Positions 24,875 to 34,616 of a stretch of 35,338 bases of DNA are shown in pieces. A program made the position numbers and the translations under genes. This stretch comes from Clostridia bacterium (GTDB taxonomy: Bacteria; Bacillota; Clostridia; UMGS1883). The notes beneath the pieces are model-generated. The model searched no databases, was not told the origin of the DNA, and saw nothing but the letters and a program-made list of their open reading frames with translations. The stretch's first letter is position 1. Every line of letters begins with the position of its first letter. The stretch spans positions 1 to 35,338 of the forward strand of contig JAFQQD010000060.1 in assembly GCA_017411435.1 (NCBI GenBank), written 5' to 3'.

Positions 24875-25417
24875 ATGTCAACAATGAAAACTCTTTATAC
24901 AAATGAAGTTGCACCGGCGCTTTTTAAGAAGTTCAACTACAAAAGCACCATGCAGATTCCCAAGCTTGACAAAATCGTAATCAACATCGGTCTTGGCGAA
25001 GCAAAAGAAAACCCCAAGGTTATCGATGCTGCTATGGGTGACCTTGCAAAAATCACAGGTCAGAAGCCCGTTGTTACAAAGGCGAAGAAGTCAATCGCTA
25101 ACTTTAAGCTCAGACAGGGCATGTCAATCGGCGTCAAGGTTACACTCCGTGGCGAAAAGATGTACGAGTTTATAGACAGACTCTTTAACGTAGCACTTCC
25201 CCGCGTTAGAGACTTTAGAGGAATTAATCCCAATGCTTTCGATGGCAGAGGTAACTATTCTCTTGGTATCAAAGAACAGCTCATATTCCCTGAAATCGAA
25301 TACGATAAGATCGATAAAATCAGAGGTATGGACATTATATTTGTTACTACAGCAAAAACTGATGAAGAGGGCCGCGAACTCTTAACTCTTATGGGTGCGC
25401 CCTTTACCAGAAGCTAA
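24875..25417 (+). CDS. rplE: Ribosomal protein L5
   Basis: 180 residues with [16 protein letters not shown] and [16 protein letters not shown]. Binds 5S rRNA and forms the central protuberance with L18. Strong AAAGGAGG site upstream. Confidence 0.98.
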   Translation: MSTMKTLYTNEVAPALFKKFNYKSTMQIPKLDKIVINIGLGEAKENPKVIDAAMGDLAKITGQKPVVTKAKKSIANFKLRQGMSIGVKVTLRGEKMYEFIDRLFNVALPRVRDFRGINPNAFDGRGNYSLGIKEQLIFPEIEYDKIDKIRGMDIIFVTTAKTDEEGRELLTLMGAPFTRS

Positions 25418-25432
25418 GGGGAGGTATGAAAA

Positions 25433-25618
25433 ATGGCTAAAAAAGCAATGGTTAACAAACAGCAGAAAACACCTAAGTTTAGCACAAGAGCCTATAACAG
25501 ATGCAAGATCTGCGGAAGACCTCACGCTTATTTGAGAAAATACGGTATCTGCCGTATCTGCTTCAGAGAACTTGCATACAAGGGACAGATTCCCGGCGTT
25601 AAGAAGGCAAGCTGGTAA
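25433..25618 (+). CDS. rpsN: Ribosomal protein S14, zinc-binding type Z
   Basis: 61 residues with [20 protein letters not shown], a four-Cys zinc site that defines the short type Z form (also named rpsZ). Typical for Firmicutes and Thermus. Some genomes also carry a zinc-independent copy elsewhere, which cannot be judged here. Confidence 0.98.
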   Translation: MAKKAMVNKQQKTPKFSTRAYNRCKICGRPHAYLRKYGICRICFRELAYKGQIPGVKKASW

Positions 25619-25648
25619 TATTAAAGCTTTGGAAAAGGAGGTTTACTC

Positions 25649-26047
25649 ATGCAAATCACAGATCCTATCGCTGATATGCTTACAAGAATCCGTAACGCAA
25701 ACTCAGCAAAGCATGAAACTGTTGATGTTCCCGTTTCCAACATGAAGAAAGCTATTGCAGACATTCTTCTCGAGGAAGGTTACATCAAGAGCTATGAGAT
25801 CATAGATGACGGAAAGCAGGGCATGATTCACATTACCCTCAAGTACGGCGCAAATAAAGAAAAGGTTATTTCAGGTCTTCAGAGAGTTTCTAAGCCCGGC
25901 CTCAGAGTTTATGCAGGTCGCGACGAACTTCCCAGAGTCCTTAAAGGCCTTGGTATTGCAATTGTATCCACATCAAAGGGTATCATGACAGACAAAAAGG
26001 CAAGAGCCGAAAAAATCGGCGGCGAAGTGCTTGCATTTGTTTGGTAA
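25649..26047 (+). CDS. rpsH: Ribosomal protein S8
   Basis: 132 residues beginning [17 protein letters not shown], with [19 protein letters not shown] at the end. In E. coli S8 represses the spc operon by binding at the L5 start; no such element was identified here. Confidence 0.98.
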   Translation: MQITDPIADMLTRIRNANSAKHETVDVPVSNMKKAIADILLEEGYIKSYEIIDDGKQGMIHITLKYGANKEKVISGLQRVSKPGLRVYAGRDELPRVLKGLGIAIVSTSKGIMTDKKARAEKIGGEVLAFVW

Positions 26048-26074
26048 TAATTTTTGAATTTAGGTGGTGAAAAA

Positions 26075-26617
26075 ATGTCTAGAATAGGTAGAATGCCTAT
26101 CACCGTTCCCGCAGGCGTAACCGTAACTATTACAGAAGATAACTTCGTAACAGTTAAAGGACCCAAGGGTGAGCTTAAAAAACAGCTTCACGGTGATATG
26201 ATTATAAAGCAGGAAAACGGCGCAGTAGAAGTACAGCGTCCCAGCGAAATCAAAAAGCATAAGGCTCTTCACGGTCTTACAAGAACACTTCTCAATAATA
26301 TGATTGTAGGTGTTACTGAAGGCTTTAAGAAAGAGCTTGAAATTAACGGCGTTGGTTACAGAGCTCAGATGCAGGGAAAAACACTTGTTATGAACCTTGG
26401 ATTCTCTCACAATGTTGAGATGACAGCTCCCGAGGGCGTAACTATCGAAGTTCCCAATCCTAACTCAGTCATTATTTCAGGTTCTGACAATCAGAAGGTT
26501 GGTCAGTTCGCAGCTGAAGTAAGAGAAAAGCGTCCGCCGGAACCTTACAAGGGTAAGGGTATCAAATACATTGACGAGCGTATCATCCGCAAGGAAGGTA
26601 AAGCTGGTAAGAAGTAA
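26075..26617 (+). CDS. rplF: Ribosomal protein L6
   Basis: 180 residues beginning MSRIGRMPITVPAGVTV, with the C-terminal RRPPEPYKGKGIKY-type block (here KRPPEPYKGKGIKYIDE). ATG 26075 follows AGGTGGTG; an in-frame extension to 26054 adds only seven residues without a ribosome site. Confidence 0.98.
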   Translation: MSRIGRMPITVPAGVTVTITEDNFVTVKGPKGELKKQLHGDMIIKQENGAVEVQRPSEIKKHKALHGLTRTLLNNMIVGVTEGFKKELEINGVGYRAQMQGKTLVMNLGFSHNVEMTAPEGVTIEVPNPNSVIISGSDNQKVGQFAAEVREKRPPEPYKGKGIKYIDERIIRKEGKAGKK

Positions 26618-26635
26618 GAGAGGAGATAAAGCGAT

Positions 26636-26992
26636 ATGGTTAGCAAGACTAACAGCAATAAGGCAAGACTTAAGAGACACGGCCGCATCCGTAACCACAT
26701 CAGTGGTACAGCAGTTCGTCCCCGTCTTAATGTTTTCAGAAGCCTTAAAAATATCTATGCTCAGATCATCGATGATGAAAAGGGCGTAACACTTGTATCC
26801 GCTTCAAGTCTCGAACTTAAAGAAACTTACGGCGGCAACAAGGATGCAGCAAAAGAAGTTGGTAAAATGGTAGCTCAGAAGGCTATCGAGGCAGGTATTA
26901 CTGAAGTGGTTTTTGACCGCGGCGGTTACATCTACCACGGTAGAGTTGCTGAGCTTGCAGAAGGCGCTCGTGAGGGCGGCCTTAAGTTCTAA
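26636..26992 (+). CDS. rplR: Ribosomal protein L18
   Basis: 118 residues with [19 protein letters not shown] and the C-terminal [23 protein letters not shown]. Binds 5S rRNA. AGAGGAG upstream. Confidence 0.98.
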   Translation: MVSKTNSNKARLKRHGRIRNHISGTAVRPRLNVFRSLKNIYAQIIDDEKGVTLVSASSLELKETYGGNKDAAKEVGKMVAQKAIEAGITEVVFDRGGYIYHGRVAELAEGAREGGLKF

Positions 26993-27009
26993 GAGAAGGA
27001 GGGAAACTT

Positions 27010-27507
27010 ATGTCAGAGCGTATTGACGCATCAACACTTGATATCAAAGAAAAGGTTGTTCACATCAGCCGTGTAGCAAAGGTTGTTAAGGGTGGTCGTA
27101 CATTCCGTTTCAGTGCTCTTGTTGTTGTAGGTGACGAAAACGGCAAGGTTGGTTACGGTCTTGGTAAGGCAGCCGAAGTTCCCGATGCTATCAGAAAGGG
27201 TATTGAAGACGCTAAGAAGAACATGGTTTCTGTTCCTTTGGTGGATTCAACAATTCCCCACGAAATTACAGGCGAGTTTGGCGCAGGAAGAGTTCTTCTT
27301 ATGCCGGCTAAAGAAGGTACAGGTATCATCGCAGGCGGCGCTGTTCGTGCAGTAGTTGAGCTTGCAGGTATCAAGAACATCAGAACAAAGTGCCTTCGCT
27401 CAAACAATCCCAGAAATGTAGTACGCGCTACAATCGAAGGTCTTGCATCTCTTAAGGACGCAGCAGAAGTTGCTCGTCTCAGAGGTAAGGCTGTAGAAGA
27501 ACTGTAA
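27010..27507 (+). CDS. rpsE: Ribosomal protein S5
   Basis: 165 residues with [19 protein letters not shown] and [15 protein letters not shown]. Part of the mRNA entry site and translational fidelity centre. AAGGAGGG upstream. Confidence 0.98.
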   Translation: MSERIDASTLDIKEKVVHISRVAKVVKGGRTFRFSALVVVGDENGKVGYGLGKAAEVPDAIRKGIEDAKKNMVSVPLVDSTIPHEITGEFGAGRVLLMPAKEGTGIIAGGAVRAVVELAGIKNIRTKCLRSNNPRNVVRATIEGLASLKDAAEVARLRGKAVEEL

Positions 27508-27520
27508 GGGGGAGAGAATA

Positions 27521-27700
27521 GTGGCTAATCTTAAAGTAACTCTTGTTAAAAGCGTTATCGGTTCTAAAAAGGACCAGATCGCTACAGTAAAGGCTCTTGG
27601 CCTCAAGAAGATTCGCGATACCAAGGAGCATGCAGATAATCCCCAGATCAGAGGGATGGTTAACAAGGTATCTCATCTTGTTAAAGTTGAAGAAATCTAA
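27521..27700 (+). CDS. rpmD: Ribosomal protein L30
   Basis: 59 residues from a GTG start (27521), preceded by GGGGGAGAG. The sequence [20 protein letters not shown], then [19 protein letters not shown] and a C-terminal [13 protein letters not shown], is typical L30. Small, but position between S5 and L15 is as expected. Confidence 0.97.
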   Translation: MANLKVTLVKSVIGSKKDQIATVKALGLKKIRDTKEHADNPQIRGMVNKVSHLVKVEEI

Positions 27701-27720
27701 CATTAAGGAGGTGCGCAGAA

Positions 27721-28161
27721 ATGAAACTTAATGAGCTTAGCCCCGCACTTGGCAGCAAAACCGAAGGCAAGAGAAAAGGCAGAGGTGCCGGCAGCGGTAA
27801 CGGCAAGACAGCAGGTCGTGGTCATAAGGGCCAGAACGCCCGTAGCGGCGGCGGTGTAAGACCCGGCTTTGAAGGCGGCCAGATGCCTATTTACAGGCGT
27901 CTTCCCAAAAGAGGTTTCACTAATATTTTTGCAAAGAAATATACAGAAATTAATGTATCCGATCTCAACAAGTTTGAAGACGGCACAGTAGTAGACGCAA
28001 CTCTTCTTAAGGAGACTGGCGTTATTTCCAAAATACTTGACGGCGTTGTAGTACTCGGTCGCGGTGAACTTACAAAGAAGGTAACCGTAAAGGTAGCGCG
28101 CGTAACAAAGGGCGCAGCTGAAAAGATCGAAAAAGCAGGCGGCAAGGTGGAGGTGATCTAA
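27721..28161 (+). CDS. rplO: Ribosomal protein L15
   Basis: 146 residues beginning [20 protein letters not shown], with a long Gly/Arg/Lys-rich N-terminal arm and [17 protein letters not shown]. Late 50S assembly protein; secY starts within two bases of its stop region. Confidence 0.98.
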   Translation: MKLNELSPALGSKTEGKRKGRGAGSGNGKTAGRGHKGQNARSGGGVRPGFEGGQMPIYRRLPKRGFTNIFAKKYTEINVSDLNKFEDGTVVDATLLKETGVISKILDGVVVLGRGELTKKVTVKVARVTKGAAEKIEKAGGKVEVI

Positions 28162-28162
28162 A

Positions 28163-29458
28163 ATGCTACAGACATTTCGTAATGCATGGAGGATCCCTGA
28201 ATTAAGAAAAAAAATACTTTACACAGTACTTCTTCTCGTAATATTCCGTTTCGGCAGTGTAATTCCCGTTCCGTGGATTAATACACTTGCCCTCCAGAAC
28301 TGGCTTGACGGTAGTGCGGGAAGCACCCTGTTTGATTTGCTCGACACCTTCTCAGGTGGTGCATTCTCACAGGCAACAATCTTTGCAATGTCAATTTCAC
28401 CCTACATCAACAGCTCAATTATTATGCAGCTTTTGTGTGTAGCAATCCCTGCTCTCGAAAGACTCAGCAAGGAAGGTGAAGAAGGCAGAAAGAAGATTAC
28501 AGCTCTTACTCGTTATCTCACAGTAGTACTTGCAGCAGTTCAGGCATACGGTCTTTTTGTAACTCTTCACAATAAGGGTGCAATCAACTATGCTCAGGCT
28601 ACAGGTGTTCCGAGATTTGTTGTAGGACTTACAATTGTTCTTGCTTTCACAGCAGGTACAGCATTTTTGATGTGGCTTGGTGAACAGATTACAGGTCGTG
28701 GAATCGGCAACGGTATCTCAATGCTTATCTTTGCAGGTATCGTATCTAGTATTCCCACAATGATTCATACAGCTTGGGTAGGTTTCTTCCCGAAGCAGTG
28801 GTGGATGCTTATATTCCTTGTAATCTATACACTCGCATCAATCGTATTCGTAATCCTTATTAATGAAGGTGAACGCAGAATCCCCGTACAGTACGCTAAG
28901 CGTGTTGTGGGCAGAAAGATGTATGGCGGACAGAGCACTAACATCCCGATTAAGGTTGCTATGGCAGGTGTTATTCCGATCATCTTTGCTATGAGTATTA
29001 TGTCTTTCCCCGGAACACTCGCTCAGCTTTTCGGTAAGCCCGATGGAGTTTTGGTTAGCATAACTAACTTCCTCACAACCGGTGCTATTTACCCGATTCT
29101 TTATTTCCTTCTTATCGTAGGATTCACATACTTCTACACATCAATCACATTTAATCCTATCGAAGTGTCTAACAATCTCAAGACAAACAACGGTGCAATC
29201 CCCGGTATCCGTCCGGGCAGACCTACAACAGAGTATATCTCTAAGGTTCTTAGCAGACTTACACTGATTGGTGCACTTTGCCTTGGTGTTATCGCAGTTC
29301 TTCCTATCGTTATTACAATGGTTATGAAGACAGTTGATATTTCAAGACTTTCTCTTACAGGAACAAGCCTTCTCATCGTAGTTGGTGTTGCTCTTGAAAC
29401 AGTAAGAGAAGTTGAAAGTCAGATGCTCATGAGACACTACAAGGGTTTTCTTGAATAA
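28163..29458 (+). CDS. secY: Protein translocase channel SecY
   Basis: The 431-residue inner membrane protein has ten predicted membrane helices. It carries the plug region (GGAFSQATIFAMSISPYINSSI-type wording near residues 65-85) and the cytoplasmic loop EGERRIPVQYAKR that contacts SecA and ribosomes. Forms the SecYEG channel for export and membrane insertion. Co-transcribed with rplO as in most Firmicutes. Confidence 0.98.
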   Translation: MLQTFRNAWRIPELRKKILYTVLLLVIFRFGSVIPVPWINTLALQNWLDGSAGSTLFDLLDTFSGGAFSQATIFAMSISPYINSSIIMQLLCVAIPALERLSKEGEEGRKKITALTRYLTVVLAAVQAYGLFVTLHNKGAINYAQATGVPRFVVGLTIVLAFTAGTAFLMWLGEQITGRGIGNGISMLIFAGIVSSIPTMIHTAWVGFFPKQWWMLIFLVIYTLASIVFVILINEGERRIPVQYAKRVVGRKMYGGQSTNIPIKVAMAGVIPIIFAMSIMSFPGTLAQLFGKPDGVLVSITNFLTTGAIYPILYFLLIVGFTYFYTSITFNPIEVSNNLKTNNGAIPGIRPGRPTTEYISKVLSRLTLIGALCLGVIAVLPIVITMVMKTVDISRLSLTGTSLLIVVGVALETVREVESQMLMRHYKGFLE

Positions 29459-29462
29459 GAAG

Positions 29463-29489
29463 CCTTTGGGCCATAGGGAAAGGTTTTTA
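29463..29489 (+). other. Small hairpin with T run between secY and adk
   Basis: CCTTT (29463-29467) pairs with AAAGG (29479-29483), with inner CC/GG, and TTTTT follows. Too weak for a full terminator; it may attenuate or protect mRNA ends between secY and adk. Confidence 0.3.
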
Positions 29490-29508
29490 TCCCAGAGGAA
29501 GTGAAGTT

Positions 29509-30147
29509 ATGAGGTTAACAATAATGGGCCCCCCGGGAGGCGGAAAGGGTACTCAGGCTGAAATTCTCAGCGAGAAGCTCTCTATCCCGCACATCTCCAC
29601 AGGGGCTATAATCCGAAATGCTATCAGGGAAAAAACGCAGCTTGGTATTGTGGCGGAAGGATATATCGAGAAAGGACAGCTTGTTCCTGACGACCTTGTT
29701 ATTGATATGGTCTCTCATCGTCTTTCCCAGAAGGATTGCGAAAATGGGTACATCTTAGATGGATTCCCGAGGACCCTTCCCCAAGCCAGTGCGATGGACA
29801 AAATTGGTATAAAGCTTGACGCAGCTCTTAATCTTGTCGTAGCCGATGAGGTTATCGTAAAACGCCTTGCAGGCAGACGCGAGTGCAAGAGGTGCGCAGC
29901 TCCGTACCATATTGATTTTAACCCACCCAAGGTGGACGGCGTATGTGACAAATGCGGTGGTGAACTTATCACCCGTGAGGATGATGTCCCCGAAACAATA
30001 CGCCAAAGACTTGATGTTTATCATCAGCAGACAGAACCGCTTATAGGTTTCTACAAAGAAAAAGAGCTTCTTGTGAATGTGCAGGGGCGCGACACTATTG
30101 AAGAAACTACAATGGCAGTTCTTGATGCATTGGGAGTTAAGTGTTAA
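29509..30147 (+). CDS. adk: Adenylate kinase, zinc-containing LID form
   Basis: 212 residues with P-loop GPPGGGKGTQ (7-16), DGFPRTLPQA, and a four-Cys LID (Cys126, 129, 146, 149) that binds structural zinc, as common in Gram-positive Adk. Interconverts AMP plus ATP with two ADP in the cytoplasm. The stop overlaps the map start. Confidence 0.98.
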   Translation: MRLTIMGPPGGGKGTQAEILSEKLSIPHISTGAIIRNAIREKTQLGIVAEGYIEKGQLVPDDLVIDMVSHRLSQKDCENGYILDGFPRTLPQASAMDKIGIKLDAALNLVVADEVIVKRLAGRRECKRCAAPYHIDFNPPKVDGVCDKCGGELITREDDVPETIRQRLDVYHQQTEPLIGFYKEKELLVNVQGRDTIEETTMAVLDALGVKC

Positions 30148-30896
30148 TGATTATTATTAAATCATCAGACGAAATACAAAAAATAAGGGAAGCAGGAAAA
30201 ATCGTCAGCGAGGCACTCTGCCTTGCAGGTGAATCAGTAAAAGACGGAATGACAACATGGGAGCTTAATGTTCTTATTGAAAAAGTTATTACGGGACACG
30301 GTGCCCGTCCGTCCTTTAAGAATTATAACGGTTTTCCTGCAGCAAGCTGCATTTCACCGGGCTGCATCGTTGTTCACGGAATACCTTCCAAAAAGGTTAT
30401 TCTTCGTGAGGGCGATATAGTCAGCGTGGATGTAGGTGCTTTCCTTAACGGTTATCACGCAGATGCGGCGCGAACCTTTGCAGTCGGAAACATCGACCCT
30501 GAGGCGCAAAAGCTTATTGATGTGACACGCGAATGTTTCTATAAGGGCGCAGCTATGGCTGTGGAAGGAAACAGAGTTGGCGATATCGGCTTTGCAGTGC
30601 AGTCTCTTGCTGAAGAAAACGGATACGGAGTAGTTCGTGAACTTGTCGGCCATGGTGTCGGCAGAAATCTTCACGAAGAACCCGATGTTCCGAATTTCGG
30701 TAACGCAGGACGCGGAATAAGGCTTAAAAATGGCATGGTAATTGCTATCGAGCCTATGATTAACGCAGGATGCAAAGAAGTTGATTTCGACCAGAGTGAC
30801 GGATGGACAGTAAGAACTCGCGATAGAAAACTTTCAGCTCACTATGAAAACACTGTTGCGATTACTCCTGACGGCCCCATCTTCCTTACAGAGTAG
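30147..30896 (+). CDS. map: Methionine aminopeptidase type I
   Basis: 249 residues. The five metal ligands are visible: two Asp in VDVGAFLNGYHADAARTF, His in ELVGHGVGRNLHEEP, Glu in MVIAIEPMI, and Glu in HYENTVAIT. Removes N-terminal Met from new proteins. ATG 30147 overlaps the adk stop (TAATG); the upstream in-frame GTG at 30141 gives only two more residues. Confidence 0.97.
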   Translation: MIIIKSSDEIQKIREAGKIVSEALCLAGESVKDGMTTWELNVLIEKVITGHGARPSFKNYNGFPAASCISPGCIVVHGIPSKKVILREGDIVSVDVGAFLNGYHADAARTFAVGNIDPEAQKLIDVTRECFYKGAAMAVEGNRVGDIGFAVQSLAEENGYGVVRELVGHGVGRNLHEEPDVPNFGNAGRGIRLKNGMVIAIEPMINAGCKEVDFDQSDGWTVRTRDRKLSAHYENTVAITPDGPIFLTE

Positions 30897-30904
30897 GTGG
30901 GAGT

Positions 30905-31171
30905 ATGAATATAGGAGCAGTTGTGGTGTCTCTTTGTGGGCACGACAAAGGAAAACTGTATGTCGTAACAGGTAAGGACAGAGAAAAGGTTCTCCTGTGT
31001 GACGGAAAGTGTAAAAAGCTTTCTCATCCAAAAAGAAAAAACAGAAAGCATCTTAAGGAAATTGGAAAGATTGACCTTTCCACATACAACCCTCTTTATG
31101 ATGCGCACATCAGAAAAGAGCTTAAGGGCATACAAAAATGCGTTGATGACACATTCGTTTATAATTATTAA
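30905..31171 (+). CDS. KOW-domain RNA-binding protein (L14e/L19e-like, small)
   Basis: 88 basic residues beginning [21 protein letters not shown], a KOW-type motif, then [14 protein letters not shown]. Similar small KOW proteins lie between map and infA in many Clostridia and are sometimes labelled as L14e-like. Likely RNA-binding and ribosome-associated, but without a proven role. It sits 9 bases after map and 14 bases before infA, so it is co-expressed with translation genes. Confidence 0.8.
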   Translation: MNIGAVVVSLCGHDKGKLYVVTGKDREKVLLCDGKCKKLSHPKRKNRKHLKEIGKIDLSTYNPLYDAHIRKELKGIQKCVDDTFVYNY

Positions 31172-31184
31172 GGAGGTTGTAGCC

Positions 31185-31403
31185 TTGGCTAAGGAAGATG
31201 TATTAGAACTTGAAGGTACCGTACTTGAGGCACTGCCAAACGCAATGTTTCAGGTAGAACTTGAAAACGGTCACCAGATACTGGCACATATATCCGGTAA
31301 GTTAAGGATGAACTTTATAAGGATTTTGCCCGGAGACAAGGTTACTGTGGAGCTTTCTCCATACGACCTCACTCGCGGGAGAATTACTTGGCGAGCAAAA
31401 TAA
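31185..31403 (+). CDS. infA: Translation initiation factor IF-1
   Basis: 72 residues of S1-like OB fold, [21 protein letters not shown] and [22 protein letters not shown] start at 31185, set by AAGGAGG nine bases upstream; the resulting N-terminus matches IF-1 exactly. Binds the 30S A site during initiation. Confidence 0.97.
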   Translation: MAKEDVLELEGTVLEALPNAMFQVELENGHQILAHISGKLRMNFIRILPGDKVTVELSPYDLTRGRITWRAK

Positions 31404-31426
31404 ATTAAGTAAAAGCAAAGCGTTAG

Positions 31427-31555
<129 letters not shown>

Positions 31556-31675
31556 TTTTTTAGTCCGTTAAGGGCGCGGCTGAAATCATTTTGTGTGATT
31601 GCCCAAAACGCATAATCAATTACCCCTAATCCAATAAAAAGTATGTTTCATTTAATTTTGGAGGTGTATTAACAG
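31556..31675 (+). other. Spacer between rpmJ and rpsM with a bulged hairpin
   Basis: 120 bases without a gene, long for this cluster. GGGC (31572-31575) / GCCC (31601-31604) and AATCA (31584-31588) / TGATT (31596-31600) form a bulged stem. It lies where the alpha-operon leader bound by S4 is found in E. coli; no sequence match to that element was seen. Confidence 0.35.
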
Positions 31676-32044
31676 ATGGCGAGAATAGCCGGTGTTGACC
31701 TGCCCCGTGAAAAGAGAGTTGAGATTGGTCTCACATATGTTTACGGTATTGGCAGAACAAGTGCAAAGAAAATCCTTGAAGAGACAGGTATCAATCCTGA
31801 TACTCGTGTAAAGGATCTTACCGAAGAAGAAATCGGTAAAATCAGAGATGCAATAGATGCGAACTTCACTGTTGAAGGTGACCTTCGCCGTGAAGTAGCG
31901 CTTAACATTAAGCGTCTTGTAGAAATTGGCTCTTACAGAGGTATCCGTCATAGAAAAGGACTTCCCGTAAGAGGACAGAGAACTAAGACAAACGCAAGAA
32001 CCCGCAAGGGCCCGAAGCGTACAATCGCTAATAAGAAGAAGTAA
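31676..32044 (+). CDS. rpsM: Ribosomal protein S13
   Basis: 122 residues beginning [21 protein letters not shown], with [18 protein letters not shown]-type C-terminal wording. Head protein making bridges to the 50S subunit. GGAGGTG upstream. Confidence 0.98.
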   Translation: MARIAGVDLPREKRVEIGLTYVYGIGRTSAKKILEETGINPDTRVKDLTEEEIGKIRDAIDANFTVEGDLRREVALNIKRLVEIGSYRGIRHRKGLPVRGQRTKTNARTRKGPKRTIANKKK

Positions 32045-32056
32045 GGAGGAGAGAGC

Positions 32057-32452
32057 ATGGCTAAGACAGTTAAAAAAGCAACTCGTAAGAGAAAAGAGCG
32101 CAAGAATATCGAGCGCGGTGCAGCACATATCCGCAGCACATTTAACAACACAATCGTAACCATGACCGATGTAAACGGTAACGCTCTTTCCTGGGCAAGT
32201 GCCGGTGGACTTGGTTTCCGCGGTTCTAAGAAGAGCACCCCGTTTGCTGCACAGACTGCAGCAGAAACAGCTGCTAAGGCAGCTATGGAACACGGTCTTA
32301 GGACTGTAGAAGTATTCGTTAAGGGTCCCGGCGCAGGCCGTGAGGCAGCAATCCGTGCACTTCAGGCAGCAGGTCTTGAAGTTAGCATGATTAAGGATGT
32401 TACTCCTATTCCTCACAACGGTTGCCGTCCCCCCAAGAGAAGAAGAGTCTGA
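32057..32452 (+). CDS. rpsK: Ribosomal protein S11
   Basis: 131 residues with [20 protein letters not shown] and the C-terminal [18 protein letters not shown]. Platform protein near the E site. GGAGGAG upstream. Confidence 0.98.
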   Translation: MAKTVKKATRKRKERKNIERGAAHIRSTFNNTIVTMTDVNGNALSWASAGGLGFRGSKKSTPFAAQTAAETAAKAAMEHGLRTVEVFVKGPGAGREAAIRALQAAGLEVSMIKDVTPIPHNGCRPPKRRRV

Positions 32453-32470
32453 TGGAGGTGCAAAAGTAAT

Positions 32471-33097
32471 ATGGCAAGATATACAGGTGCGGTGTGCAGA
32501 CAGTGCCGCCGTGAAGGACAGAAGCTCTTTTTGAAGGGCGACAGATGTTATTCTGACAAATGTGCTATTGCAAGACGCGAATATGCTCCCGGCCAGCACG
32601 GTCAGGGCAGAAAGAAGATTTCTGAATACGGTCTTCAGCTTCGCGAAAAGCAGAAAGTTAAGAGATACTACGGTATCGCTGAGAAGCAGTTTGCTCATTA
32701 CTTTGAGCTTGCTTCCAAGAAGAGTGGTATTGTCGGTGAAAACCTTCTTATCCTCTGCGAAAGCCGTCTTGACAATGTTTGCTACAGAGCAGGCTTTGGT
32801 ATGAGCCGTCCTGAAGCTCGTCAGCTTGTAAGACACGGTCATTTCACAGTAAACGGTAAGAAAGTAAATATTCCTTCATATATCATTAAAGAGGGCGATG
32901 TTATCGCACTTACTGATAAGAGTAAGGATTCTCCCAAGATTAAGGCAGTACTTGAAGCTAATGAGGGTAAGACTATCCCCGCATGGCTCGACCTCGATAG
33001 TAACGCGCACAGCGTAAAGGTAACAAGCCTTGCTAAGCGTGAAGACATCGAATACGAGATCAACGAAACACTTATTGTCGAGTTGTACTCCAAGTAA
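32471..33097 (+). CDS. rpsD: Ribosomal protein S4
   Basis: 208 residues with an S4 RNA-binding domain ([22 protein letters not shown]). The N-terminal part contains four Cys (CRQC...CYSDKC), consistent with the zinc-binding C+ form. Primary assembly protein and, in many bacteria, a translational repressor of its own operon. Confidence 0.98.
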   Translation: MARYTGAVCRQCRREGQKLFLKGDRCYSDKCAIARREYAPGQHGQGRKKISEYGLQLREKQKVKRYYGIAEKQFAHYFELASKKSGIVGENLLILCESRLDNVCYRAGFGMSRPEARQLVRHGHFTVNGKKVNIPSYIIKEGDVIALTDKSKDSPKIKAVLEANEGKTIPAWLDLDSNAHSVKVTSLAKREDIEYEINETLIVELYSK

Positions 33098-33106
33098 TGA
33101 CTTATG

Positions 33107-33176
33107 GTGTGCGGGGAGTATTCCCCGTATGCTTAAGCAGACAATACTGTGTCTGCTGTACCCTCGGGTATTTTAT
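33107..33176 (+). other. Three consecutive hairpins between rpsD and rpoA
   Basis: Hairpin 1: CGGGGA (33112-33117) / TCCCCG (33122-33127), extendable with G-U pairs to 33107-33132. Hairpin 2: AGCAGACA (33136-33143) / TGTCTGCT (33150-33157). Hairpin 3: TACCC (33159-33163) / GGGTA (33166-33170), followed by TTTTAT. They fill most of the 110-base gap before rpoA. Possible roles are attenuation, processing, or binding of S4. Confidence 0.6.
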
Positions 33177-33207
33177 CTGAATATAAAAAAATGGGAGGGT
33201 TATTTTA

Positions 33208-34164
33208 ATGACTGATTTAAGATTTGAAAAGCCTCGTGTAGAGCGCGTTGAGCTCAGCGAGGACGGTTCTTACGGTAAATACACTGTAGCTCCGCTTCAG
33301 CGCGGATATGGTACAACCCTTGGAAATTCACTTCGCAGAATGATGCTCTCTTCACTTGAAGGTGCAGCAATTTCATCTGTAAAGATTGAAAATGTTCAGC
33401 ATGAATTTTCAACAATTCCCGGTGTTAAGGAAGATGTCAGCGAGATTGTCCTTAACTTAAAGCAGGTTATCATTAAGCTTCATTCAGACGGCCCCAAGAC
33501 TGTTTACATTGAAGCAGAAGGCTCAGGTGAGCTTTGCGCACGCGACATCAAGGCCGACAGCGATGTTGAAATCATCAACGGCGACCTTCATATTGCAACA
33601 CTTAATGATGACGCAAAACTTTATATGGAAATCACAATCAATAAGGGCAGAGGCTATGTTTCTGCAGACAAGAACAAGGCTCTTCTTCAGCCCCTTATCG
33701 GACTGATTCCTGTGGATTCTATCTACACACCGGTTGAAAAGGTTAACTACTATGTAGAAAACACCCGTGTAGGACAGAATACTGATTTCGACAAGCTTAC
33801 TGTTGAAGTATGGACAAACGGCACAAAAACTGCAGACGAGGCAATCAGCCTTTCTGCAAAGATTATTAACGATCATATGATGCTCTTCATCCAGCTTACA
33901 GACGAAGCTATGAATGTTGAAACAATGGTTGAAAAGGGAACAGAAAAGAAGGAGAAGGTTCTTGATATGACTATCGAAGAACTTGACCTTTCCGTTCGTT
34001 CTTACAACTGCCTTAAGAGAGCAGGTATCAACACAGTTGAAGACCTTACTCTCCGCAAGGAAGAAGAAATGATGAAGGTAAGAAATCTGGGACGCAAGTC
34101 GCTTGACGAAGTTATCGGTAAACTTAAAGAGCTCAAGCTTTCATTTGCACCCGATGAAGACTGA
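33208..34164 (+). CDS. rpoA: RNA polymerase alpha subunit
   Basis: 318 residues. The N-terminal dimerisation domain (1-230) has [21 protein letters not shown]. The C-terminal DNA-binding domain (about 250-312) has [22 protein letters not shown]. It assembles the polymerase core and contacts UP elements and activators. GGGAGGG upstream. Confidence 0.99.
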   Translation: MTDLRFEKPRVERVELSEDGSYGKYTVAPLQRGYGTTLGNSLRRMMLSSLEGAAISSVKIENVQHEFSTIPGVKEDVSEIVLNLKQVIIKLHSDGPKTVYIEAEGSGELCARDIKADSDVEIINGDLHIATLNDDAKLYMEITINKGRGYVSADKNKALLQPLIGLIPVDSIYTPVEKVNYYVENTRVGQNTDFDKLTVEVWTNGTKTADEAISLSAKIINDHMMLFIQLTDEAMNVETMVEKGTEKKEKVLDMTIEELDLSVRSYNCLKRAGINTVEDLTLRKEEEMMKVRNLGRKSLDEVIGKLKELKLSFAPDED

Positions 34165-34208
34165 TTCACAAATTGACTTATCAGAAGTTTTGAAGGAGGA
34201 AACCTAAC

Positions 34209-34553
34209 ATGGCAGGAACAAGAAAACTCGGTCGTCCTACTGACCAGAGAATTGCAATGCTCCGCGGTATGGTAACTGCTCTTTTGGAAAATGGCAAAAT
34301 CGAAACAACTGTAACTCGTGCAAAGGAAGTTCGTCCCCTTGCTGAGAATATGATTACTCTCGGTAAGCGCGGTGACCTCCATGCAAGAAGACAGGCTCTT
34401 AGCTTCATCACAAAAGAAGATGTTGTTAAGAAGGTGTTCGAGGAGCTTGCTCCCAAATACGCAGAACGCAACGGCGGTTATACACGCATTATTAAGACAG
34501 GTGTTCGCCGCGGTGACAATGCTCCCATGGCAATAATTGCACTTGTTGACTAA
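34209..34553 (+). CDS. rplQ: Ribosomal protein L17
   Basis: 114 residues beginning [20 protein letters not shown], with [24 protein letters not shown] at the end. It ends the supercluster here. The ECF transporter genes often found next are absent. Confidence 0.98.
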   Translation: MAGTRKLGRPTDQRIAMLRGMVTALLENGKIETTVTRAKEVRPLAENMITLGKRGDLHARRQALSFITKEDVVKKVFEELAPKYAERNGGYTRIIKTGVRRGDNAPMAIIALVD

Positions 34554-34567
34554 TTAACAAAACTTAA

Positions 34568-34613
34568 AAAGGCATCTATGACGATTACTAGTATCGCCAT
34601 AGATGCCTTTTTT
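34568..34613 (+). terminator. Terminator of the ribosomal supercluster
   Basis: A perfect 13-bp stem AAAGGCATCTATG (34568-34580) / CATAGATGCCTTT (34598-34610), with an inner CGAT/ATCG extension, is followed by T residues. Confidence 0.92.
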
Positions 34614-34616
34614 GTT

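Noticed and set aside
31652-32842. 396-residue open frame on the minus strand opposite rpsM, rpsK and rpsD
   Set aside because: It is the mirror of highly biased ribosomal codons, Cys/Ser-rich without any domain, and has no ribosome site. Long antisense frames are expected here.
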